Positions 4,560-9,303 of a stretch of DNA of 9,303 nucleotides are shown in pieces. The stretch covers positions 1 through 9,303 of the forward strand of contig JANLGZ010000063.1 of NCBI GenBank assembly GCA_024653905.1. The letters are read 5' to 3'. A program made the position numbers and the translations under genes. Under the pieces are notes generated by a model. That model was not told the DNA's origin. It did not search any database and saw only the letters and a list, made by a program, of their open reading frames with translations. Numbering within the stretch: the stretch's first letter is position 1; the number at the start of each line of letters is the position of its first letter. Origin of the DNA: an archaeon (GTDB lineage: Archaea > Iainarchaeota > Iainarchaeia > Iainarchaeales > Iainarchaeaceae).

Positions 4560-4904
4560 ATGGCACTTTATTATTTTCTTCCGATTTTAGCAACCTTGTT
4601 TTTAGGGACAATTGTAAATGCGTTTTTAACTGCCTCAATGGGGAATCCAAGAGCCAGAATTGACAGGGCGTTTTTTTTCACATTAGGGAAATTATTTTTT
4701 TTATATTTTTTTATTGAATTTGTTTCAGGAAATTTAGGGGTTCTTTTATTGTTTATTTTTTATTATCTGCTATTTTTAGCTATTTATAAAACTTCTTTTG
4801 TGAGAGGGTTAAGATTTCTTTTTATAAGCACGGTTTTTGGAACCACAATTAGCTTAATTCTGGTGCCACAAGCTACGCAAGAATTAATTCATTTTATTTA
4901 TTAA
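4560..4904 (+). CDS. Small four-helix membrane protein, paralogue 3 of 3 (unknown function)
   Basis: This 114-residue hydrophobic protein has four predicted membrane helices at about residues 5-25, 36-55, 58-76 and 84-102. It aligns with the products of 375-722 and 1258-1605 (115 residues each): MALYYFLP at the start, FLG at 14-16, a charged NPRARIDR segment where the others have NATFKN/NATLKN, YYLLFLAIYK matching YFLIKAIY, and a C-terminus ending in FIY. An in-frame ATG at 4515 is rejected: the paralogues begin MxxYY, and the ATG at 4560 follows a ribosome-binding site (GAGGGGT, 4550-4556). It is coupled to the zinc-finger gene and probably under the TrmB operator. Its last 11 bases overlap the convergent cupin gene. 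Confidence 0.85.
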   Translation: MALYYFLPILATLFLGTIVNAFLTASMGNPRARIDRAFFFTLGKLFFLYFFIEFVSGNLGVLLLFIFYYLLFLAIYKTSFVRGLRFLFISTVFGTTISLILVPQATQELIHFIY

Positions 4905-5244
4905 TTCGCCCATATTTATCTTCATATCTCACAATATCATTTTCATCGAATTTTCCGAATGAGATTTCCAGGAAGCGGGCATTTTCTTTTGCCATGATTC
5001 TGTGTTTTGCTTTTTTTGGAACAAGAATGATTTCTCCTTTTTTGAGTTTTTTCTTTCTTCCAGAAACCTGTGAAATTAAACCTTCATCAAGTGCAACCCA
5101 TAATTCTTTTCTGTGCTTGTGGCTTTGAAGGGAAAGGATTTCATCTTTTTTCACAGTAATAATTTTTACGGTTGTTTTTTCATTATTTGAGTACTCTTCA
5201 AACTTACCCCATGGCTTTTCAACTACTTTTGGTCTTTTTGACAT
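4894..5244 (-). CDS. Single-domain cupin, type II phosphomannose isomerase-like
   Basis: This 116-residue protein corresponds to the C-terminal cupin of bifunctional mannose-6-phosphate isomerase/mannose-1-phosphate guanylyltransferase. PWGKFEEY at 11-18 matches the family opening. SLQSHKHRKELWVAL at 38-52 supplies the expected metal ligands Gln40, His42/His44 and Glu47, and His81 in KAKHRI the last. DENDIVRYEDKYGR at 100-113 is the family's C-terminal signature. The nucleotidyltransferase half is absent. It may interconvert mannose-6-phosphate and fructose-6-phosphate for glycan synthesis, though small cupins of this type are rarely tested. The ATG is about 28 bases from the TATA-like box at 5269-5276, which also serves the divergent Yip1 gene. 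Its 3' end overlaps the membrane-protein gene by 11 bases. Confidence 0.85.
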   Translation of the reverse strand: MSKRPKVVEKPWGKFEEYSNNEKTTVKIITVKKDEILSLQSHKHRKELWVALDEGLISQVSGRKKKLKKGEIILVPKKAKHRIMAKENARFLEISFGKFDENDIVRYEDKYGRINK

Positions 5245-5268
5245 GATGATTAGAGTATGTTAAAAAGC

Positions 5269-5276
5269 TTTAAATA
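5269..5276. promoter_or_regulatory. TATA-like box between the divergent cupin and Yip1 genes
   Basis: TTTAAATA is the only clear TATA-like element in the 62-base gap. It is symmetric enough to work both ways: centred about 28 bases from the cupin ATG (minus) and about 34 bases from the Yip1 ATG (plus), predicting leaders of about 2 and 8 bases. Confidence 0.45.
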
Positions 5277-5306
5277 TTGTTGCGGGTAGAGTTCTATTTG
5301 ATTTAA

Positions 5307-5921
5307 ATGATAAAACTCAAAACTTTGCTGAACACATTTTTAGGAAAAAGGTCTGTTGAATCAATTGCCAATGATAATATTTCTCTAAAAGATGGTTTGC
5401 TGAATTTTGCTGTTCCTTATTTGATTGTAATGATTTTGCTTTCAGTTGAAGTAATTATTTTTAGAATAGTTTCAGGTCTTGTTGGAGGTGAAGATTTAGT
5501 AGCGCTTCTGATTGGTTTGATAATTCTTGTAATTGGATTATTAGTGGCAATTCCGCTGATGTTTATTACTCAAATAATTTTTGTTTATGTTCTTGGGGCA
5601 ATTATGTTTTTGGTTGGCGGTTTATACCGAAAAGAAAGAGGTTCCATGAATGATTTTAACGGAGCTTTACTGACTTTATTTGCTTCAGTTTTTTTGGTTG
5701 TTGGTTTATTATGGTTAATTCCCGTTGTGGGTTGGATTGCCGCGTTTGTTGCAAAAATTTATGCGATTGTTCTTATTTATAATTTTGTCAGGGCAAGATT
5801 CAATCTTTCAGATTCTCAGTCAGCAATTATAGTTTTAATTCCTGTTGATTTGCTTATGGCTTTTGTTTTAATTATTGCAACTGCTGTTTCATTTTTACTG
5901 ATTGGTTCAAGAGTTTTGTAA
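5307..5921 (+). CDS. Yip1-family multispanning membrane protein
   Basis: This 204-residue integral membrane protein has five or six predicted helices (about 32-56, 64-84, 86-106, 119-138, 140-160 and 172-199) after a short basic cytoplasmic N-terminus. Features of archaeal and bacterial Yip1-domain proteins include an early FLGKRSVESIA segment, the NDFNGALLTLFAS loop-helix in the middle, and YNFVRARFNLSDSQSAIIVLIP leading into the last helix. Eukaryotic Yip1 proteins act in vesicle traffic; the prokaryotic role is not established. The gene stops exactly where the convergent nnrD begins its stop codon (5921/5922), so there is no room for an intergenic terminator. Confidence 0.75.
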   Translation: MIKLKTLLNTFLGKRSVESIANDNISLKDGLLNFAVPYLIVMILLSVEVIIFRIVSGLVGGEDLVALLIGLIILVIGLLVAIPLMFITQIIFVYVLGAIMFLVGGLYRKERGSMNDFNGALLTLFASVFLVVGLLWLIPVVGWIAAFVAKIYAIVLIYNFVRARFNLSDSQSAIIVLIPVDLLMAFVLIIATAVSFLLIGSRVL

Positions 5922-6779
5922 TTAATTTAATAGTTTTTTAATCCAATATGGAACTTCTTTTGCAAAATCAGATGCAATGTATGAGTATCCCATTTTTTTG
6001 TAAAGCAAATCCCCGATTTTTCCGTTTACAAAAGCACCTGCTTCTGCTGCCTGAAACAAATCCAATCCAAGTGCATTGAAGCCAACGCATAGTCCTGCCA
6101 AAGAATCTCCTGTTCCTGCAACAGTCATTCCCGCGTTTCCTGTTTTGTTCAGCGTGGTTTTTTTACCGTCAGAAATAATATCTGTTTTTCCTTTGAGAAG
6201 AATAATGCATTTGTGTTTCAATGATGTTTCTTTCACTAGTTTTATTTTTTCATTAATGTTTTTTCCGTAAAGTTTTTTTCCTGAAAAAATTTCAAATTCC
6301 TTTTCATGCGGGGTCAATAATACTGCTCCGTTGAATTTCATTCCTGCACATGCTTTTATTGCATCAGCATCAATCACTAATGGTTTTCTATTTTTTTGCA
6401 CAAACTCTTTTACAAACTCGTTTGTTTGTTTTTCTTTGCCAATTCCCGGACCGATTAAAACCGAATCTGCTTTTTTTTCCAGTTCATTGATTTTTTTCAA
6501 GTGTTTTTTTGTGAAAAAATCTCCTTTAAATTTTTTTACAATCAAATCAAGCGCAAAACTGTTAATTATCAATCCTGCTTTTTCCGGAGATGCTATTATA
6601 CAAAGATCAATTCCTGTTCTGAGGCATGCCATGGTGGACATTCCGGCTAATGCGGGTGCGCCGATTAAATCAGTTGAACCGCCAATAACTAGTACAATGC
6701 CATTATCTCCTTTATGAGAATCAGTTTTTCTTTTTTTGAAGAATTTTTTTACTTTTGTTTCAGTAATTGTTTTCGGCAT
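5922..6779 (-). CDS. nnrD: ADP/ATP-dependent NAD(P)H-hydrate dehydratase
   Basis: This cytosolic metabolite-repair enzyme uses a nucleotide to dehydrate NAD(P)H hydrate back to NAD(P)H. The fold is ribokinase-like. Visible motifs: KGDNGIVLVIGGS (23-35), the N-terminal family signature; IGPGIG (109-114); DADAI (137-141); LTPHEKEF (155-162), part of the substrate site; LLKGKTDII (194-202); and GNAGMTVAGTGD (214-225) with the catalytic Asp225. The 285 residues match the stand-alone dehydratase. The NnrE epimerase domain, often fused in front of it, is missing and would have to be encoded elsewhere. The gene follows gatE by 7 bases. Its GTGAT ribosome-binding site (6787-6783) overlaps the gatE stop codon, indicating translational coupling. 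Confidence 0.92.
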   Translation of the reverse strand: MPKTITETKVKKFFKKRKTDSHKGDNGIVLVIGGSTDLIGAPALAGMSTMACLRTGIDLCIIASPEKAGLIINSFALDLIVKKFKGDFFTKKHLKKINELEKKADSVLIGPGIGKEKQTNEFVKEFVQKNRKPLVIDADAIKACAGMKFNGAVLLTPHEKEFEIFSGKKLYGKNINEKIKLVKETSLKHKCIILLKGKTDIISDGKKTTLNKTGNAGMTVAGTGDSLAGLCVGFNALGLDLFQAAEAGAFVNGKIGDLLYKKMGYSYIASDFAKEVPYWIKKLLN

Positions 6780-6786
6780 TTTATCA

Positions 6787-8670
6787 CTATTTAGAAAGCT
6801 CTTTTTTTAGTGCATCAGAAATTTCTTTTCCTGAAGCTTTTCCTTTAAGTTCTTTCATTACATCGCCCATTAAGGCGCCTAAAGCACCCATGCCTTTTGC
6901 TTTAACTAATTCTTTGTTTGCTTCAATGACCTTTTTCACTACTTTTTCAACCTCGCCTTTTTCTGCACCAGTTGCGCCGATTGTATTCAAAAGATTCTCA
7001 AGTGGTTCTGCCGGGTTTTTGCTTTTTTCAACCAAAAGCTCAAGCTGTACTTCCTTTGTAATTTTTCCTTCATGGATAAGTTTAAAGAATTCTTCCAGAA
7101 TTTCTTCATTCAAATTTTCCATTCTGGCACCATTCCTGCGTGCTTCCACAAGTCCCTCAAGCAAAAATACCGCGAGTCTTTTTGCATCCATTCCTTCTTT
7201 TACTTTTTTTTCAAAAAACCTTGCATAATTGCTTGTTTTTAATCCATTAATATGGTTTTCATTCAGTCCCATTTTTGAATAAGTTTTTTCTCTTTCAGCA
7301 ACACTCATAGGAAGCCGTTTTTCAATTTCTTTCAATATTTTTGGATTAACAATTAGGCTTTCTAAATCCGTTTCAGGGTACATTCTTGCAGCTCCAGGAA
7401 GGGGTCTTAAATATTCAGAGTTTCCTTCATCTATTGCGCCTCTTGTTTCTTCAGGAACCCCAATCAGGCACTGCAAACATCTTTCGTGAACAATTTCCAA
7501 TGCGGTTTTTGCTTTTTCTTCATGTGCACAAACAAGAACAAAAGCGTCATCTTTTTTGCATCCGAGTGCTTTGGAAGTTTCTTCTATTTCTTTTTCCGAA
7601 ATCCCGTAGTTTGGCATTTCGTCTGAATGAAATATTCCTTTCAATCCTGTTTTTATCTTAACATAATTAGCCAGCTCTGTTCCGAATCTTCGGTTTGGCT
7701 GTATTTCTTTTCCTATTAAACCCGCAAAGTTTTCTAACTTTAAACCTAAAATAACGTTTTTCTTTTCTAAAGCACTTTTAATTACTTTTGAATTGGTGTT
7801 TGAAAATAAGTTTGATAAGTTTTTGGTTTCTCCTTTCAAAGTGCTTTTCTTTACTCCTCTTTTTTCTAATTCTTTTTTGATTTCAACAAGTTTAATTTGC
7901 CTTTGCACTTCTCTTCTCACATATTCGTCGATTATTGCGAGTTCCTGCACTCCTTTGATTTCAATTCTTGCTCCTTCTTTAATCGAAATGTTCAAATCCT
8001 GTCTTATTGTTCCTAAACCGCGTTTCACTTTTCCTGTTATTCTCATTAAATTTCCTATTGCAAGAGCGGCTTCTTTTGCTTCCACTGGATTTGAAATATC
8101 AGGTGCAGTTGCCAGTTCTATAAGTGGAATTCCTAATCTATCCAAACGATAAACAATATACTCATCTGTTTTTTCCATTGGTCTTGCGGCATCTTCCTCA
8201 ATTGCGATGGATAAAATTCCAAGATTTTTATTTTTAAGTTTTATCGAACCCCCTGTTGCAACAAGCATTGTTCTTTGAAAACCCGATGTATTAGAACCGT
8301 CAATTACAAGTTTTCTCATAGGAAATAATTCGTCTAAAATATTGCTTTCTGAAATTAGTGCTACTTCCAGAATTGTTTTCAATGCATCTTCATCAATTGG
8401 CTGGGGTGGTTCTTCATCCAGTTCAACAAGGGAGATTGTGTCATTGTAGCCCTCATAAATGTAGGTGAGTTTTTTTTTGAATGCTTCCAATGCTGCCCTG
8501 TCGAATTCTCCGAGTTCTGAAACAACGGGTCTTAGTTTTCTTTCAATTGTATAATCTGGTTTGTCGTCCCTTAAAAGTGAAGGTGTTCTGCAGAAAAGTT
8601 TTCCTGTATCTAATTGTTGGTGTATTTCCAAACCACATTTGAATCCCAAAGCTTTGTAATCGTAATCCAT
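6787..8670 (-). CDS. gatE: Glu-tRNA(Gln) amidotransferase subunit E
   Basis: GatE, with the asparaginase-like GatD, converts Glu-tRNA(Gln) to Gln-tRNA(Gln); this heterodimer is found only in archaea. GatE binds the tRNA and performs the phosphorylation and amide-transfer steps. The 627-residue length is normal. Seen in order: GLEIHQQLDTGKLFC (13-27) and IEEDAARPM (157-165), signatures of the catalytic cradle; DRLGIPLIELATAP (177-190); an AspRS-like insertion around 275-405, including RRFGTELANYVK; LPGAARMYPETD (424-435); and a YqeY-like C-terminal tail domain (about 500-627) ending with MGALGALMGDVMKEL. gatD is not in the window. The cognate tRNA-Gln is at 1-154. GTGAT (8680-8676) precedes the ATG. 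It is transcribed with nnrD and perhaps the upstream winged-helix gene. Confidence 0.97.
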   Translation of the reverse strand: MDYDYKALGFKCGLEIHQQLDTGKLFCRTPSLLRDDKPDYTIERKLRPVVSELGEFDRAALEAFKKKLTYIYEGYNDTISLVELDEEPPQPIDEDALKTILEVALISESNILDELFPMRKLVIDGSNTSGFQRTMLVATGGSIKLKNKNLGILSIAIEEDAARPMEKTDEYIVYRLDRLGIPLIELATAPDISNPVEAKEAALAIGNLMRITGKVKRGLGTIRQDLNISIKEGARIEIKGVQELAIIDEYVRREVQRQIKLVEIKKELEKRGVKKSTLKGETKNLSNLFSNTNSKVIKSALEKKNVILGLKLENFAGLIGKEIQPNRRFGTELANYVKIKTGLKGIFHSDEMPNYGISEKEIEETSKALGCKKDDAFVLVCAHEEKAKTALEIVHERCLQCLIGVPEETRGAIDEGNSEYLRPLPGAARMYPETDLESLIVNPKILKEIEKRLPMSVAEREKTYSKMGLNENHINGLKTSNYARFFEKKVKEGMDAKRLAVFLLEGLVEARRNGARMENLNEEILEEFFKLIHEGKITKEVQLELLVEKSKNPAEPLENLLNTIGATGAEKGEVEKVVKKVIEANKELVKAKGMGALGALMGDVMKELKGKASGKEISDALKKELSK

Positions 8671-8701
8671 TTTTTATCACTAATATTCATTTGAAGAAAT
8701 G

Positions 8702-8708
8702 ATTTAAA
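8702..8708 (-). promoter_or_regulatory. Possible internal promoter (TATA-like box) for gatE
   Basis: The minus strand reads TTTAAAT flanked by GG. It overlaps the stop codon of the winged-helix gene and lies about 35 bases before the gatE ATG, leaving a short leader for the GTGAT ribosome-binding site. gatE could also be read from the upstream promoter. Confidence 0.4.
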
Positions 8709-8913
8709 CCTCACTTTTCTTTTGCTTTAACCTGTAAATCTTGTTTCTGCCCATGAAAACAAATTCAACTTCTTCCATAAAACTCAGATAGCGTGAGGCT
8801 GTAGCCTTGTCAATTCCTGTTTTGCGTGCAATTTCCCGCACCCACAAACCATGAGGGTTTTCTTTCAGGATTTTTTTTAATTTAATAATTACATCTTTTT
8901 TTGGATGTTTCAT
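8704..8913 (-). CDS. Small winged-helix DNA-binding protein, 69 residues
   Basis: The protein consists of one winged helix-turn-helix domain. A first helix (VIIKLKKILKENP) is followed by a second (WVREIARKTG, 24-33), the recognition helix (DKATASRYLSFM, 35-46) and a two-stranded wing (EFVFMGRNKIYRLK, 50-63). There is no effector domain, so it acts alone as a small repressor or with a partner. The ATG at 8913 is about 27 bases from a TATA-like box (8938-8944). An 8-bp inverted repeat with one mismatch overlaps that box and suggests autoregulation. It is 33 bases upstream of gatE on the same strand, so it might influence gatE, but this is inference. Confidence 0.8.
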   Translation of the reverse strand: MKHPKKDVIIKLKKILKENPHGLWVREIARKTGIDKATASRYLSFMEEVEFVFMGRNKIYRLKQKKSEV

Positions 8914-8922
8914 AAAAAAAAT

Positions 8923-8942
8923 AATGAGACGTTTGTCTTATT
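8923..8942. promoter_or_regulatory. Inverted repeat overlapping the promoter of the winged-helix gene
   Basis: AATGAGAC (8923-8930) and GTCTTATT (8935-8942) are complementary except for one position, around GTTT. The right arm covers part of the TATA-like element (minus-strand TAAATAA, 8944-8938), so a bound protein would block transcription. Autoregulation by the winged-helix protein is the natural hypothesis. Confidence 0.45.
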
Positions 8943-8974
8943 TAATTCTTTGTTTTTTCCGGATTTTCTTCCTC

Positions 8975-9232
8975 TTACAACAGTCCATTGAATTCGTCAA
9001 CTGAAAGGCCGGCTTCCTTCATTATTGTCCTGACCATTCCCTTGCCTATTGGCTTGTGCGCCGGCACCGTTATCATGTAATCGGCTTTCCTTTTGCCAAA
9101 AATCGCAGAGTATTTGTGCTTGTCGGCAAGGCGCATCACGATGTGGCTTCCTTTCTGGTGGCGGGATTCATAGCCTATCTTGGAAAGCACCCTCACTACC
9201 CTGTCATAATTTAGTGCAACAAGCCTAGACAC
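8975..9232 (-). CDS. hicA: HicA-family mRNA interferase toxin
   Basis: HicA toxins have a double-stranded-RNA-binding-like fold and cleave mRNA; the HicB partner neutralises them. This 85-residue protein shows the family pattern: a helix LNYDRVVRVLSKIGYE, then QKGSHIVMR with the catalytic His30, and ITVPAHKPIGKGMVRTIMKEAGLSVDEF (54-81), the conserved HicA ending. It is slightly longer than the usual 60-80 residues. The start is GTG at 9232, overlapping the hicB stop by 8 bases, so translation is coupled. Antitoxin-first gene order is one of the known arrangements. GC content is about 50 percent in 9001-9180, against about 30 percent in sampled gatE sequence, consistent with recent horizontal gain. 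Confidence 0.9.
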   Translation of the reverse strand: MSRLVALNYDRVVRVLSKIGYESRHQKGSHIVMRLADKHKYSAIFGKRKADYMITVPAHKPIGKGMVRTIMKEAGLSVDEFNGLL

Positions 9233-9302
9233 TTACCTGCACCATCTCAATTGGAACAGGGTTGCCGTCTTTTTTGAGTGCTTCCAGATATGCCTTTATT
9301 GC
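9225..9302 (-). CDS. hicB: HicB antitoxin, C-terminal end only (cut by window edge)
   Basis: Only the last 25 codons are present, read on the minus strand from 9302 to the TAG at 9227-9225. The peptide AIKAYLEALKKDGNPVPIE is the typical HicB ending (a helix, then LKKDGxPxP). The tail MVQVSV then overlaps the start of hicA. HicB proteins bind and block HicA through a partial RNase H fold, and many also repress their own operon. The N-terminal part, any DNA-binding domain and the promoter lie beyond the window. Confidence 0.8.
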   Translation of the reverse strand, partial: AIKAYLEALKKDGNPVPIEMVQVSV

Positions 9303-9303
9303 C

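Noticed and set aside
6076..8152. Several plus-strand open frames (6076-6270, 6331-6717, 6767-7228, 7386-7661, 7793-8152)
   Set aside because: All are antisense to nnrD and gatE, Ser/Phe-rich as expected from reverse complements of Lys/Glu-rich genes, and lack start signals.

Overview
The window is a compact, AT-rich piece of an archaeal chromosome. The archaeal assignment rests on several things: gatE, the archaea-specific subunit of the Glu-tRNA(Gln) amidotransferase; a tRNA-Gln with an intron at the 37/38 position and a bulge-helix-bulge splice site; a TrmB-family regulator; an archaeal-type YchF/Obg-like GTPase with a TGS domain; a stand-alone NAD(P)H-hydrate dehydratase; TATA-like boxes about 25 bases upstream of start codons (leaderless mRNAs); and short GGTGA/GTGAT ribosome-binding sites. 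Small genes, tiny gaps and several uncharacterised short proteins would suit a DPANN-type lineage (Woesearchaeota, Pacearchaeota, Diapherotrites and similar), but this placement is inference.

Layout. Bases 1-154 hold tRNA-Gln(TTG) with an 81-nt intron. Bases 155-370 hold no protein gene but are full of inverted repeats and contain a decayed copy of the tRNA 3' end plus its terminator (about 249-289). On the minus strand, 375-722 encodes a small four-helix membrane protein and 847-1083 an unknown basic 78-residue protein. A minus-strand operon then runs from ychF (2805 to 1612) into a second membrane paralogue (1605 to 1258). Divergent from ychF, apparently sharing one TATA box, is a plus-strand pair: an unknown basic 170-residue protein and a small zinc-binding protein. 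A TrmB regulator (minus, 3585-4313) faces an operon of a one-finger protein and the third membrane paralogue (plus, 4400-4904), with a perfect palindrome between them. A single-domain cupin (minus) and a Yip1-family membrane protein (plus) diverge at about 5275. From 8913 down to 5922 on the minus strand lie a small winged-helix regulator, gatE and nnrD. The right edge holds hicA and the last codons of hicB, a toxin-antitoxin pair with clearly higher GC than its neighbours.

How the parts fit. The tRNA-Gln and GatE belong to one pathway, the indirect formation of Gln-tRNA(Gln). NnrD is metabolite repair, and YchF is a conserved translation-associated GTPase. The least explained signal is a set of three diverged paralogues of a 114-115-residue four-helix membrane protein (375-722, 1258-1605, 4560-4904). 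They share N-terminal and central motifs and lie in three separate transcription units, two of which have palindromic operator-like sequences at their promoters. The second unusual feature is the cluster of purine/pyrimidine inverted repeats in and just after the tRNA-Gln gene, together with the tRNA 3'-end relic.
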